Assembly: GCF_021462225.1 (NCBI RefSeq)
Contig: NC_061817.1
Span: 7,413,327-7,477,326, forward strand
Reading direction: 5' to 3'
From: Girardinichthys multiradiatus
Taxonomy: Eukaryota > Chordata > Actinopteri > Cyprinodontiformes > Goodeidae
Length of the DNA stretch: 64,000 bases
The translations under genes and the position numbers were made by a program. Below the pieces are notes generated by a model. It made no database searches and was not told where the DNA came from. It saw only the letters and a program-made list of their open reading frames with translations. Every line of letters begins with the position of its first letter. Position 1 is the stretch's first letter. Below are positions 49,940 to 61,840 of the stretch, piece by piece.

Positions 49940-51549
49940 CAGGTCCTTCTCAAAATATTAGCATATTGTGATAAAGTTAATTATTTTCCATAATGTCATG
50001 ATGAAAATTTAACATTCATATATTTTAGATTCATTGCACACTAACTGAAATATTTCAGGTCTTTTATTGTCTTAATACGGATGATTTTGGCATACAGCTC
50101 ATGAAAACCCAAAATTCCTATCTCACAAAATTAGCATATCATTAAAAGGGTCTCTAAACGAGCTATGAACCTAATCATCTGAATCAATGAGTTAACTCTA
50201 AACACCTGCAAAAGATTCCTGAGGCCTTTAAAACTCCCAGCCTGGTTCATCACTCAAAACTCCAATCATGGGTAAGACTGCCGACCTGACTGCTGTCCAG
50301 AAGGCCATTATTGACATCCTTAAGCAAGAGGGTAAGACACAGAAAGAAATTTCTGAACGAATAGGCTGTTCCCAGAGTGCTGTATCAAGGCACCTCAGTG
50401 GGAAGTCTGTGGGAAGGAAAAAGTGTGGCAGAAAACGTTGCACAACGAGAAGAGGTGACCGGACCCTGAGGAAGATTGTGGAGAAGGTCTGATTCCAGAC
50501 CTTGGGGGACCTGCGGAAGCAGTGGACTGAGTCTGGAGTAGAAACATCAAGAGCCACCGTGCACAGGCGTGTGCAGGAAATGGGCTACAGGTGCCGCATT
50601 CCCCAGGTCAAGCCACTTTTGAACCAGAAACAGCGGCAGAAGCGCCTGACCTGGGCTACAGAGAAGCAGCACTGGACTGTTGCTCAGTGGTCCAAAGTAC
50701 TTTTTTCGGATGAAAGCAAATTCTGCATGTCATTCGGAAATCAAGGTGCCAGAGTCTGGAGGAAGACTGGGGAGAAGGAAATGCCAAAATGCCAGACGTC
50801 CAGTGTCAAGTACCCACAGTCAGTGATGGTCTGGGGTGCCGTGTCAGCTGCTGGTGTTGGTCCACTGTGTTTTATCAAGGGCAGGGTCAATGCAGCTAGC
50901 TATCAGGAGATTTTGGAGCACTTCATGCTTCCATCTGCTGAAAAGCTTTATGGAGATGAAGATTTCATTTTTCAGCATGACCTGGCACCTGCTCACAGTG
51001 CCAAAACCACTGGTAAATGGTTTACTGACCATGGTATCACTGTGCTCAATTGGTCTGCCAACTCTCCTGACCTGAACCCCATAGAGAATCTGTGGGATAT
51101 TGTGAAGAGAACGTTGAGAGACTCAAGACCCAACACTCTGGATGAGCTAAAGGCCGCTATCGAAGCATCCTGGGCCTCCATAAGACCTCAGCAGTGCCAC
51201 AGGCTGATTGCCTCCATGCCACGCCGCATTGAAGCAGTCATTTCCGCAAAAGAATTCCCGACCAAGTATTGAGTGCATAACTGTACATGATTATTTGAAG
51301 GTTGACGTTTTTTGTATTAAAAACACTTTTCTTTTATTGGTCGGATGAAATGTGCTAATTTTGTGAGATAGGAATTTTGGGTTTTCATGAGCTGTATGCC
51401 AAAATCATCCGTATTAGGACAATAAAAGACCTTAAATATTTCAGTTAGTGTGCAATGAATCTAAAATATATGAATGTTAAATTTTCATCATGACATTATG
51501 GAAAATAATGAACTTTATCACAATATGCTAATATTTTGAGAAGGACCAG
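49940..51549 (+). mobile_element. Tc1 DD34E element, copy 2 (full length), nested in the mariner relic
   Basis: 1610 bp with about 200-bp terminal inverted repeats (49940-50139 and 51350-51549) and TA on both sides (49938-49939 and 51550-51551). The outermost right end reads GGACCAG rather than GGACCTG. Removing the element and one TA rejoins mariner sequence. The transposase on the plus strand has one nonsense codon. Confidence 0.95.
50268..51272 (+). pseudogene. Tc1 transposase, copy 2, with a single nonsense codon
   Basis: The frame runs from ATG at 50268 to TGA at 51270-51272 (335 codons with stop), collinear with the intact copy at 62.3 kb. Codon 75 is TGA (50490-50492) within the sequence RKIVEK-V-stop-F, where the intact copy has RKIVEKGPF. 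The preceding codon differs too (GTC for GGC). Everything else is open, with the helix-turn-helix word CSQSAVSRHLSGK, LFSDESKF, QHDLAPAHSA and NPIENLW intact. The two open parts are 74 and about 256 codons. Confidence 0.92.
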
Positions 51550-52090
51550 TATATGTGAGGGGGGAAACTTTTCAAGATGGGTGGTGGCCATGGTGGCCAT
51601 TTTGAAGTCGGCCATTTTGAATCCGACTTTTGTTTTTTCAATAGGAAGAGGGTCATGTGACACATCAAACCTATTGGGAATTTCACAAGAAAACAATGGT
51701 GTGCTTGGTTTTAACATACCTTTAATCTTTCATGAGTTATTTACAAGTTTCTGACCACTTATAAAATGTGTTCAATGTGCTGCCCTTTGTGTTGGATTGT
51801 CAATGCAACCCTCTTCTCCCACTCTTCACACACTGATAGCAACACCGCAAGAGAAATGCTAGTACAGGCTTCCAGTATCCGTAGTCTCAGGTGCTGCACA
51901 TCTCGTATCTTCACAGCATAGACAATTGCCTTTAGATGACCCCAAAGATAAAAGTCTAAAAGGGGTCAGATTGGGAGACCTTGGGGGCCATTCAACTGGC
52001 CCATGATGACCAGTCCACTTTCCAGGAAACTGTTCAGCTAAGAATGCTCGGACCTGACACCCATAATGTGGTGGTGCACCATCTTGCTGG

Positions 52091-52134
52091 TGTTGGTCCA
52101 CTGTGTTTCATCAAGTCTAAAGTCAGTGCAGCCA
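52091..52134 (+). repeat. 44-bp exact copy of Tc1-relic sequence fused to the mariner relic
   Basis: TGTTGGTCCACTGTGTTTCA onward to GCAGCCA is identical to 49376-49419 of the second-family Tc1 relic (VGPLCFIKSKVSAA coding). It begins exactly where mariner homology stops, at a shared GCT(A/G)GTGTTGG word. It is a chimeric junction between two transposon families. Confidence 0.8.
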
Positions 52135-52216
52135 GGGATTGCTGTCTATCGCTCCCGTTATCACTTCCGGGTCAATATCGGAGTTGGTACAATCCCTTTC
52201 TGTAAGATTTTGTCAT

Positions 52217-52397
52217 TTGTTAAAGTGTTTCGTGTTTTGTTAAAGTGTTTTTTGAAATATAAATTTGTTCTCTCAAATGTTGATTTGTTTTCTGAATTGT
52301 TAATTTGGTTTTTCAAATGTTAATTTGTTTTCTCAAATGTTAAATTGTTTCGGGACTTGAAAAAGTGTTTCACTTCTTGTTAAATTGTTTTCTGAAA
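52217..52397. repeat. Degenerate 20-21 bp minisatellite
   Basis: About nine variable tandem units related to TGTTAATTTGTTTTCTCAAA are present. Units at 52297-52340 are the most alike, the outer ones more diverged. A LINE-like tail on the minus strand (AATTCAATTCAAAAATACTT, about 52401) abuts its right end. Confidence 0.75.
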
Positions 52398-52439
52398 TTC
52401 AATTCAATTCAAAAATACTTTATTGTGAATTTGCCTCAA

Positions 52440-54786
52440 ACTTAAAAGTGTTTCAGATTTTGTGATGTTAGTTTGCACCTATCGGCAACTGTAAAAACAT
52501 GAACTAAACCTAAATAAGTAACAATGTTGTTTTGTAAATACAGTGAGGTTTATGCTTACTTTCAAGCACACATCAATGTAATAATAGTTGGACTAAACAA
52601 CCTAGCGTAGGCCTAAATCAACTTAATATATGAATACTTATTTTTCATTTAAGAGTAAAATCTCTGTATATTGGCTCTTTCAACCATAATCCAGTCTATA
52701 ACCTCACAGATTTGAAATGTCTGCTCTAAAATGTACCTTTATTGGAACACCTTGAGACTTGTTCCTTGCTTCCACAAAGAAAGGCAGGTAATGGATCCGC
52801 ATGAGTATAGAGTATTCATGTCCATGCAACTGAAAATGTTCTAGTAATCAAAGGTATATGTTTATGAAATGTAACCTTGGAATTTCTAAAGAACCATGAA
52901 CCATTTTACACAGAAGGCACATACGTCTAACATTAATCATGTCGAGGTTGTAAAGATCACAGGCATTTTACATTCAATACACACCTCACATTTCCTCTCC
53001 TGTTGTGCACATGTAAAGTCTCTACACACCAGAACACCCAATTACTTACAGTTCAGTAGTTATTGATAGCAGAATAATCACATCTTTGTTCTTCTTTAGC
53101 AAATTGGACCCCAGGGTTCAATGACAGGTCGCCTGTAGGACCTAATGACAACGCCCATCTCTCCTGGTTCGATTTGGACACTTTGTGTGAGTGTTCAGCT
53201 TCATGACAGAGAATTACTTTGCATTTATGTATGTGTGCTTGTGTGAGCAAGAGGAGATAGCAAATAAGGGAGTGATTGATTCTATTTGACACAGCGTATA
53301 AGAACATAAATAAAGTGACTGGAGGCAGGGAGAGCTGTCAGACTATATGTCCCTAACTCTTGTGACTTCAGGCTTTAAATCTCTAAAGCACAGACTCTAG
53401 CCAGGATTATAAGCTTCATTTTATGAACACGTCTCAAACTGGGTTCATTTTTCTAAGCTTAAATCAGCAACTAACATATATGAACATATGAATGTTTCAT
53501 ATAAATGTTAACAATAGTGAAACATTTAACTAATACAAATAAACAATAAGAACAGGAGAAAATACATTTTATTATTTTCTGTCGAATGTAAGAACAGAAA
53601 TCTAGTTTCTGGTGTGAAACAAATCAGGACACCCCCATGTGTAATTCCACTATCTATATTGCTCTTCTGTGATCTATAGTTAAACACTTTTCTCTCCCAA
53701 GACAAAAACATTAAAATATAGACATGTGAACATTTCTTTTGAAAGAATTGAATATTTAATATGTCAAATGTTTTACGCATGACCGTATGTTACAGTCACA
53801 ATTGGCTCTGACTTACTAAAGAATGTATGTCTTCATTGCAAACAAAAAATGAGCCAGGCATAGTTTGCACATCTAACTATTTTGGCAAGTCCTGAAAAAG
53901 GGATATTTACACTTTAAACTGACAGTTTATCCATGTTTACATATTATGTACACATTTAGACAAAACCCACCCATACTTAAATTACAGTCAGAATGAAAAG
54001 CATCCAATTCTCGAAGAACAGCGATGTTTGTGACACGCATTTTGTGTGAAATATTTGTCTCATATTTACAAACCTAGAGAATAGATGACAAATGCACAAA
54101 AAGGGGGAAAGTATGTCTCAAAAGGTATAACAACCCAGGTTGAAACCTATCAATTAAAAGAATGAGCATTATAAACAAAACCTGTCCTTATTGAGTAATG
54201 CAATTTGGACACACCAGGGTAGTCACCTGGCCTGATCAACTGTTTGGTTTAGTCCAACCTCTTATCACAGAGAGAGGAAAACCGGGAGTACCGCATTGTT
54301 TGGGATGTTAGCAAACAACTCTCTTTCCCATTAAATAGATGAAAACTAAGTTGAAGTGTTCTTATAGTCTTGAGGAACCAATACTTCAATATTAGAACCA
54401 AGAGTGAGGGAACATTTTCTCTTTCTTTCTGCTACTAATGTTTCTGTTGTATTTGTAATAGAAGGTCGTGGCCTGTTTAGATGGGACAACTGCAAACAGA
54501 TGCAAAAGTAGTGCAAAATACATTAAATTCTGGGGTCCCTTCATGTAGAGGAACTCCTAAACATCAGACAGCCCTTTTTAGGCAATTTTCTACATTTTTC
54601 TTGGAACACAACTTCAACCACACAGGTCTTGACTGATCTTGGTTGGAAGTGCAGCGGCTCTCTGTGCACTTTACCGGAGACACAGATGAGGTGAATGGGC
54701 AGGTGCAACTGTGAAGCCTTGGAAACAGGGACTGCACACACCTTTGTCATCCACTTGACTAATGTCCGCTCCCTGGCTAAAACATT
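52440..54786. other. No recognisable gene or repeat
   Basis: AT-rich intergenic DNA. Short open frames (for example 53053-53307 and 53526-53780, minus) show no domain. A short LINE tail motif ends near 52430. Confidence 0.35.
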
Positions 54787-55046
54787 TGCCCCTTTTCCAT
54801 TGACTACTTTCGCCGGTTCCATTACTGGCTTTACTGACCCTTTACTGGCCTTCTTGGTACCGGCTCATCAGTAGGTCGCATCTGGGCTGAGCAGGGCTGA
54901 AATGTGACATGAACAGACTGCTTTTCAGTGATTGGCCATGAGGGTGGTCAGGACAAAGCAGGTCAAAGCGAAGTTGTGGCAGTAGTTTGGCTGGAGGTGG
55001 GGCTTTAAGACATACGTAACTCCAGCCGGTAGTGAGTCAATGAAAA
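54787..55046. mobile_element. MITE copy B
   Basis: It begins TGCCCCTTTTCCATTGACTA and ends CCGGTAGTGAGTCAATGAAA, imperfect inverted repeats of each other. The interior segment 54886-54951 (GCTGAGCAGGGCTGAAATGT onward) matches the reverse complement of 43463-43529 in MITE copy A, so the two belong to one family. No coding content. The target-site duplication is unclear. Confidence 0.65.
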
Positions 55047-55988
55047 CACAACAGCTTTCATGAGGAGAAGCACCGTTCGATGCTGGAACCATAAATGAAG
55101 ACGAGGCAAAAATCTGAAATTTAAATCTTCTGCGGATCTGCCACCCTCTGTTTCACCAAAACCTGGTTTGTTGAGCAGACCCCAGAATACGCACTACACA
55201 TGCCGGGCTTCCAGCTGTTTAGAGCAGAGCGGAGGAAGGGAAAAAGAAAGGAGGTGGTGTACTTTGGTGTACTGAGGATAGAATACTGCAGAAGACATGT
55301 AGTCCTCACCTGAAGTAATTTTTCTTATAGACTTTTTATTTACAGACAGGGTTCTCCTAATTTGTTTTGCCATCGTTTACATCCCCAAGACCTGCAACTC
55401 AGAAGCGAAAAAACATCCAGACTTCATCATTTTTCTTGAGGATTATAACAGCGCAAACCTCTCTAATGAGCTTCCAAAAAACAGATAGCATTTTAAATGT
55501 CCCACCAGGGATAAAAACACATTTGACCATTGTTACACAGCTTTAAAAGATGCATATTAGCTTGTCACAAGGGCTGCTTTGGGACTTTTTGATCACTGTC
55601 TGTTCATCTCATTCCAAGTTATAAAACTATTATTAAGTGGACTGATGAGTCAAGGCAGATGTTACAGTCCTACTTTGACTTTCATAGTTTGTAATGTTTT
55701 TGAAACTTCAGCCACTGACATGGATGAAGTTAGTGAAAATAACAAAATGTTTTGTGAGGACGTGTTAGGAGACCCTTCGCACAAAACAGTATAAGAACAA
55801 GAAACCATGGTTCTCTTCTTCATCTGAGGAAGCTGCATTGCATCAAGATGTTTACCACAGTGGGGGCCGGGTGCAGGCCAGGAACAAACTCACCAAGCAG
55901 ATCAGGGCAGCTAAGAGAAGCTACAGCGAGAAGCTAAAAAACATCTTCCCATCTAATGACCCAGCGGCAGTTCAGAATGGTTTGTGGA

Positions 55989-58900
55989 ATCAGAATCAGA
56001 ATCAGAATCAGAATCAGAATCAGAAAAGCTTTATTGCCAAGTACGTTTTTGGACATACAAGGAATTTGTTTTGGCATAGTCGGTGCAATACAGTACAAAT
56101 TAAACAGTACAAACATATCTACAATATAATATAAATATAAGTGCACAGTTTTAAGTGAGTGAGAGTAAATATAGAGCAGTATAAGATGCAAGAGCAATAC
56201 AACAGTGCAGATGATCATTGTGCAAGTAAAGCAGTGCAAGTAAGCAGGAGTCCAAGCTGAGCGTTAATGTAACACATAGAGTTACAGGTTACAGGTGTCC
56301 TGTCAGCAAAAAAAGGGGGGTGTGGGTGAAAGGGAGAGTGTCAGTGTGGTTTCCGGGCTTTGTTAACCAGGCTGGTGGCAGATGGGAAAAAACTGTTCTT
56401 GTGGCGTGAGGTTTTGGTCCGGATGGACCGCAGCCTCCTGCCAGAGGGGAGAGTCTCAAAGAGTCTGTGACCAGGGTGGGAGGGATCAGCCAGAATCTTC
56501 CCTGCCCGCTTCAGGGTCCTGGAGGTGTACAGTTCCTGGAGCGACAGTAGACTGCAGCCAATCACCTTCTCAGCAGACCGAATGACACGCTGCAGCCTGC
56601 CCTTATCCTTGGCTGTAGCAGCGGCGTACCAGATGGTGATGGAGGAGGTGAGGATGGACTCAATGATGGCTGTGTAGAAGTGCACCATCATAGTCTTTGG
56701 CAGGTTGAATTTCTTCAGCTGCCGCAGGAAGAACATCCTCTGCTGGGCTTTCTTGATGAGGGAGCTGATGTTTGGCTCCCACTTGAGATCCTGGGAGATG
56801 ATGGTTCCCAGGAAGCGGAAAGATTCCACAGTGTCAATTGTGGAGTCACAGAGGGTGATGGGGGCAGGTGGGGCTGGGTTCTGCCTGAAGTTCACAACCA
56901 TCTCCACTGTCTTTAGAGCGTTGAGCTCAAGGCTGTTCTGGCTGCACCAGTCCAACAGATGGTCCACCTCCCATCTGTATGCGGACTCGTCACCATCAGA
57001 GATGAGTCCGATCAGGGTGGTGTCGTCCGCAAACTTCAGAAGCTTGACAGACTGGTGACTGGAGGTGCAGCTGTTGGTGTACAGGGAGAAGAGCAGAGGA
57101 GAGAGAACACAGCCTTGGGGGGAACCGGTGCTGATGGTCAGGGAGTCAGAGACGTGCTTCCCCAGCCTCACGCGCTGCTTCCTGTCAGACAGGAAGTCAG
57201 TGATCCACCTGCAGGTGGAGTCCGGCACACTCAGCTGGGAGAGCTTCTCCTGTAGCAGAACTGGGACGATGGTGTTGAAGGCAGAGCTGAAATCCACAAA
57301 CAGGATCCTGGCATAGGTTCCTGTGGAGTCCAGGTGCCGGAGGATGAAGTGAAGGGCTAGGTTGACTGCATCATCTACAGACCTGTTGGCTCTGTAGGCA
57401 AACTGCAGGGGGTCAAGGAGGGGGTCGGTGATGTCTTTTAGGTGTGAGAGCACAAGGCGCTCAAAGGACTTCATCACCACAGAGGTCAGGGCGACGGGTC
57501 TGAAGTCATTAAGCCCTGTGGTCCTTGGCTTCTTGGGAACAGGGACGATGGTGGAGGACTTGAAGCAGGCTGGCACATGACATGTCTCCAGTGAGGTGTT
57601 AAAAATGTCTGTGAAGACTGGAGACAGCTGATCAGCGCAGTGCTTCAGGCTGGCTGGTGAGACAGAATCCGGACCAGCAGCTTTCCGGGGGTTCTGTCTC
57701 CTGAAGAGTTTGTTGACGTCCCTCTCCTGGATGGAAAGAGCCGTCCTCGGCGTGGGTAGGGGGCTGGTGGGGGGGAACTTCAGGGTGGGGGTTGGAGGTG
57801 CCAAGGCCCCTCTTGAGGTTGGGGAGGTGGGGGTGGTGGATTGTGGCTGCAGCTGTTGGGGGGCGTCGTGGGAGATGGTTGCAGGACTGTCCCTTTGTCT
57901 TTCAAAGCGGCAGTAGAACTCGTTCAGGTCGTTGGCGAGGCGTCGGTCGTTGATGGAGTGGGGGGCTTTCGGCTTGTAGTTGGTGATTTGCTTGAGCCCT
58001 TTCCAGACAGACGCAGAGTCGTTGGCTGAGAACTGGTTTTGGAGCTTCTCAGAGTACAGTCGTTTGGCCTCTTTCACTGCCTTGCCAAACTTGTACTTGG
58101 CCTCTCTGTATATGTCTTTGTCCCCACTCCTGAAGGCCTCTTCCTTATCCAGTCTTAACCTTCTGAGTTTAGCTGTGAACCAGGGTTTGTCGTTGTTGTA
58201 ACTCACCCTGGTGCATGATGGTACACAGCTGTCCTCACAGAAGCTGATGTAGGAAGTCACAGCCTCTGTGTACTCGTCCAGACTGTTGGTAGTAGTCCTG
58301 AACACATCCCAGTCTGTACAGCCTAAACACGCCTGGAGATTCTCCACAGCCTCACTGCTCCACTTCCTTGTCGTCCTCACAACAGGTTTGCAGAGCTTTA
58401 GTTTCTGCCTGTATGCAGGAATCAGGTGGACCATGATGTGGTCGGATTGGCCCAGTGCAGCACGTGGGACGGCGTGATAAGCGTCTCTGATGGTGGTGTA
58501 ACAGTGATCCAGAATATTGTCCTCTCTGGTCGGACATTTTATAAACTGTCTGTATTTGGGGAGTTCGTGGGTCAGATTACCTTTGTTAAAGTCACCAGCG
58601 ACGATAACTAAGGAGTCCGGGTTGGTCCGCTCCACACTCAGTATCTGGTCGGCGAGCATGCGCTGTGCGACCTGCACGTTAGCTTGCGGCGGGATGTAAA
58701 CACCGACCAGGATGAACGAAGCGAACTCACGGGGGGAATAGAAAGGCTTACAGTTTATGATGAAGGCTTCCAGGTCTGGAGAACAGTGCTGCTGAATCAC
58801 TGTCACGTCGTTGCACCAACCACTGTTGAGGTAAAAACAGATTCCTCCACCTTTCGCTTTGCCGGAGAGTTCCGTGTCTCTGTCCGCTCTGTAGAGCTGG

Positions 58901-59790
58901 AATCCTGCCAGCTGCAGCGCAGAGTCCGGTATTAATCCACACAGCCACGTCTCTGTGAAGCACAAAACTGCCGATGAATAAAAGTCCCTGTTTTTCCCCA
59001 ACAACAGTTGTAGTTCCTCCATTTTGTTGGGAAGTGAGCGCACGTTAGAGAGAAATATTCCAGGTAACGGTGTTCGTAGTCCACGCTGGCGAAGACGTAC
59101 CAGCACCCCAGCCCGTTTCCCTCTCTTCCGGCGTTTCACCGCGTGAACAAAGGTGAGCGCACCTTTGACCAGAATGTCCAAAAATTCCAGAGCAGTAGGT
59201 AGAAAAGTTGGAAATAACTCCTCTGGTGTAGTAGCCCTGATGTTCATGAGTTCTTCTCTGGTGAGAGAGCTCCGGGTACCATCACAGAAGACCGTTTTAA
59301 AGCAAAAAACAAAACAAAACAATGCGCACCAACACGCCGAGGCGACCATCTGCGGCGCCACCATGATGGACATTCCGATTTCCGAGTAGGATTGGAATGA
59401 TCCCTAACGTCAGAAGTACGATTCGGAAAGTCTGAGCAACAGGCTTCTACTCGCATAAGACTTTCCTATTGTGACTGTTTTTAGCAGTTCTGTATTTCTT
59501 ATCTAACATGTAGTCAGTGGTATACGTTCTACTTTTCAACTTTTACATGACGCAATGTTTCAATTCACGTCATGTAAACATCGCATTTCTAATTGCGTAC
59601 AACAGTGTTGATTGTCATTTTTATGGTTGTTGACTGCTGGTATAGTTGCTAGCAATACCAAAAAAAGAAAAAAAGAAACAAAAACAAGCAGGATGAGTTG
59701 CTCCTTACACTTTTTCTCCCCCTTTCAGTCAACTGGAACGTTATAACTCAGAGATGGCGTAAACTCCGACTTCTCAGTTCAGACCTCTGG
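55989..59790 (-). mobile_element. Full-length CR1/L2-like LINE with intact ORF
   Basis: The 3' end on the minus strand is a TGATTC hexamer tail (55989-56023), preceded by a 3' UTR (56024-56340) nearly identical to that of the young insert at 16833. A single long ORF occupies 59373-56341. About 400 bp further upstream, to roughly 59750-59790, is probably 5' UTR, ending where the old plus-strand LINE resumes. The exact 5' boundary and duplication could not be fixed. Intact coding sequence and a fresh tail mark it as recently inserted. Confidence 0.8.
56341..59373 (-). CDS. CR1/L2-like LINE endonuclease-reverse transcriptase, 1010 codons, intact
   Basis: The protein nicks target DNA and primes reverse transcription of the LINE RNA. 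The first ATG (59373) gives a Cys/Phe-rich hydrophobic start (residues about 10-30). The endonuclease domain (about 105-315) shows [25 protein letters not shown] and the LGQSDHIMV signature. The linker contains [14 protein letters not shown] and [12 protein letters not shown], then a Pro/Thr-rich hinge. The reverse transcriptase (about 575-850) shows [72 protein letters not shown] and catalytic [13 protein letters not shown]. The C-terminus ends [18 protein letters not shown], then [18 protein letters not shown]. No stop or frameshift is present, so enzymatic competence is plausible. Clade (L2 versus CR1/Rex1) is inferred. I see no separate ORF1. Confidence 0.92.
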   Translation of the reverse strand: MSIMVAPQMVASACWCALFCFVFCFKTVFCDGTRSSLTREELMNIRATTPEELFPTFLPTALEFLDILVKGALTFVHAVKRRKRGKRAGVLVRLRQRGLRTPLPGIFLSNVRSLPNKMEELQLLLGKNRDFYSSAVLCFTETWLCGLIPDSALQLAGFQLYRADRDTELSGKAKGGGICFYLNSGWCNDVTVIQQHCSPDLEAFIINCKPFYSPREFASFILVGVYIPPQANVQVAQRMLADQILSVERTNPDSLVIVAGDFNKGNLTHELPKYRQFIKCPTREDNILDHCYTTIRDAYHAVPRAALGQSDHIMVHLIPAYRQKLKLCKPVVRTTRKWSSEAVENLQACLGCTDWDVFRTTTNSLDEYTEAVTSYISFCEDSCVPSCTRVSYNNDKPWFTAKLRRLRLDKEEAFRSGDKDIYREAKYKFGKAVKEAKRLYSEKLQNQFSANDSASVWKGLKQITNYKPKAPHSINDRRLANDLNEFYCRFERQRDSPATISHDAPQQLQPQSTTPTSPTSRGALAPPTPTLKFPPTSPLPTPRTALSIQERDVNKLFRRQNPRKAAGPDSVSPASLKHCADQLSPVFTDIFNTSLETCHVPACFKSSTIVPVPKKPRTTGLNDFRPVALTSVVMKSFERLVLSHLKDITDPLLDPLQFAYRANRSVDDAVNLALHFILRHLDSTGTYARILFVDFSSAFNTIVPVLLQEKLSQLSVPDSTCRWITDFLSDRKQRVRLGKHVSDSLTISTGSPQGCVLSPLLFSLYTNSCTSSHQSVKLLKFADDTTLIGLISDGDESAYRWEVDHLLDWCSQNSLELNALKTVEMVVNFRQNPAPPAPITLCDSTIDTVESFRFLGTIISQDLKWEPNISSLIKKAQQRMFFLRQLKKFNLPKTMMVHFYTAIIESILTSSITIWYAAATAKDKGRLQRVIRSAEKVIGCSLLSLQELYTSRTLKRAGKILADPSHPGHRLFETLPSGRRLRSIRTKTSRHKNSFFPSATSLVNKARKPH

Positions 59791-59960
59791 GTTAATGGAA
59801 CACTCCATAAGGTCTCCTTGTGCATCAAGCACTCCACCATCATCCTGGTCCCAAAGAAATGTACATGGATATGAAATCCTCTGAGCTACTGGTGTGGAAC
59901 CATCTGAAGGACATCACAGGCCCCACAACTGGACACATGGGCCTCCAGCAGTGGGGTCCC

Positions 59961-61655
59961 GCGTGAGGCTAAAAAGTTCTGGAAGGATATGGATGAAATT
60001 CTTAGACAAGGTGATTATTAAGACAAAGAACAGATGATTCGATGTTGGTGGTCATGCGGCGCACCATCTGGTTTAAGGATTTTTTTTTAAGGATTCCCTA
60101 TCATTGCCAGACTATGGTGCGACAACTAACAGCTGACATACAGTTGCCAGAAGATATCCAGAGTATAACTCATCAGTGTGGAGCAAAGCTGAATTGAATG
60201 AATTTCTAAAAACAGTCAGGGCCAAGTCTGCACACATGTCGTCCACTCAAAGCCTTAATGATGAAGTGAGACATTCTTCATTAGTGCAGACAGAATGTCT
60301 GCATAGGGTTAAAATAATTACATTAAGTTGTTAATGGGCCATGGTATTTGTGCAACATTCACACAGAAATTATTGCAGTGGCATATAGTATGTGCAAATA
60401 GAGCATGGTTAAACATCTGTACTTTTGCTGGAAAATTTGCAACACAACACAATCCAATCCATAATCCAATCCAAAAACATTGTGGAACCCTGGTTTAGAT
60501 AGAGATCAGATTACGTATTGTGTGCTAAAGTACCAAATGCGGGGATCAATAAAGTATCTTTGAATTGAATTGAATTGAATAAAAGTGAAAACAGCTTCAA
60601 ACTCCATAGAAACAGATGGCAGATATAAAATAGTTTGAGAAAGCAATCAACGGAAAAGTAAGGATGATTTTTTGATAAGAATTCTCTTTTATATCTACTG
60701 CATGAAGATATGTTTTTACCACAGAAATATTAGGCAACCAGGCCACTGCAGGGTCCCTATAGGATCTTATTTGAAGGGTATCTTCAAGTTTATACATCTT
60801 CAGAGGTATTACTGCTCTGTGAATCTATTTGCCCGTACAGGGCTGTGCCTCAGAGACAAATAAGCAAGAACAGAGAGAGCTGTAGAAATTCACAGAGAAT
60901 ACAACAATTGGGTTACTTTTGTAATTTGCTGGATTATTGTGAGATCACAGACTTGATTGATTTTATCTTGCTTGGTTCTGAAAGGCTGAGGAAACTTGTG
61001 TGACAAATTGTATTGGATGCTTCTGGCTATGTTGGCAGGTTTAGCTGAGATGTCACAACGTTGCTTGTGAAAAATGTATTTTTTATATGCATAAGAAATA
61101 TTTAAAAAAAGTAATTGTAATAGTGATACAACTGTTTTTGGGAATGGTATTCAATTGATAATTTCATTAAGGTTTAAGTAAATTGCTTTGATGATGCAAG
61201 TGTGTTTAATTTAAAGCAATGTAGTAAGCAAATACAGATTTGCTACTTCCCAGTGGTTCTCTAGAGATCACAGGACATTTAACCATTGAGCTCCATGCTT
61301 TTCCCACTCAGTTCTGCTCAGTGAAGCTTATCATATCAAAAGACTAATGATCGAACACTAGTGGGCTGTCTGAATGACAGAGATTTGTTTCCAGTTGCAG
61401 CCCTGTGCAGTGATATCAGTGATGTGATGCTTCAACTCAGTTTTGTTTTCATTTTGATAGGGTGGGCACTCACACTAAATACAGTTTGACTAAAGACCTA
61501 AATGAAATCATGTTCTATTAGGTAAAAGACAGGATGGGTGATGTGTTTGCCTGTGCATGAGTTGGTTCACACATGGGTGTTTCATCATGTGGATGACTGG
61601 CATGTATCCATGTGTTCCTTATCTGTATTTCCAGTGGTGTTGTGTTGCTTTATTC
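59961..61655. other. No gene; one very short LINE tail at 60541-60580
   Basis: AT-rich intergenic DNA. GGGGATCAATAAAGTATCTT followed by TGAATTGAATTG at 60541-60580 is a LINE 3' tail truncated to about 40 bp, nearly identical to that at 40717-40758. Nothing else was recognised. Confidence 0.4.
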
Positions 61656-61659
61656 CAAG

Positions 61660-61840
61660 GAAACATAAACCTGACTCAGTTACACCAGTTATGTCAGGAA
61701 GAATGGGCCAAAATCCCAGCAAACTATTGTGAGAGGCTTCTGGAAAGATACCCAAACTGTTTTAACTAAACCATACCATCTAAAAGGGAATTCTACCACA
61801 TACTAAAGACATGTTTCACACCAAGGGCAACACCATATTC
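61660..61840 (+). mobile_element. C-terminal scrap of a Sleeping Beauty/Tdr1-type Tc1 element
   Basis: The plus strand encodes NLTQLHQLCQEEWAKIPANY followed by CERLLERYPN, the C-terminus of the salmonid/zebrafish-type Tc1 transposase, followed by GGGAATTCTACCACATACTA. The same region is seen in the relic in b9d1 intron 3 (about 10190-10290). No ends are visible. Confidence 0.7.

Larger units (their letters stand above)
49857..52090 (-). mobile_element. Mariner-type (DD41D spacing) relic split by Tc1 copy 2
   Basis: One terminus (CAGGGTGGGCCATTTATATG) follows TA at 49855-49856, and a partial second copy of the same terminus lies at 49774-49796. The relic continues after the Tc1 insertion, at 51552-52090, where the minus strand encodes the C-terminal third of a transposase: QQDGAPPHYGCQV, FPGKWTGHHGPVEWPPRSPN and, after a one-base insertion near 51959, the end EEWEKRVALTIQHKGQHIEH. 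From the Asp of QQDG to the Asp after TPL is 41 residues, the DD41D arrangement. Everything upstream of QQDG is absent, replaced by Tc1-family sequence at 52091. Confidence 0.75.
55080..59960 (+). mobile_element. Old CR1/L2-like LINE relic, split by an intact antiparallel copy
   Basis: Plus-strand pieces of an old endonuclease LINE: MPGFQLFRAERRKGK near 55200, then ALGLFDHCLFIS-like text near 55590, KWTDESRQML near 55640, QARNKLTKQIRAAKRSYSEK (55874-55933), and beyond the insert VSLCIKHSTIILVPKK and HLKDITGP near 59812-59925. Many stops and deletions, including about 150 codons around the junction. It resembles the 16.1-18.4 kb relic. The intact minus-strand element interrupts it at 55989. 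Confidence 0.75.

Noticed and set aside
53053..53307. Minus-strand frame containing GDLSLNPG, reminiscent of a 2A-type ribosome-skipping motif (GDVExNPGP)
   Set aside because: The critical Glu and the final Pro are absent, the frame has no other recognisable domain and nothing nearby resembles a polyprotein. Treated as coincidence.
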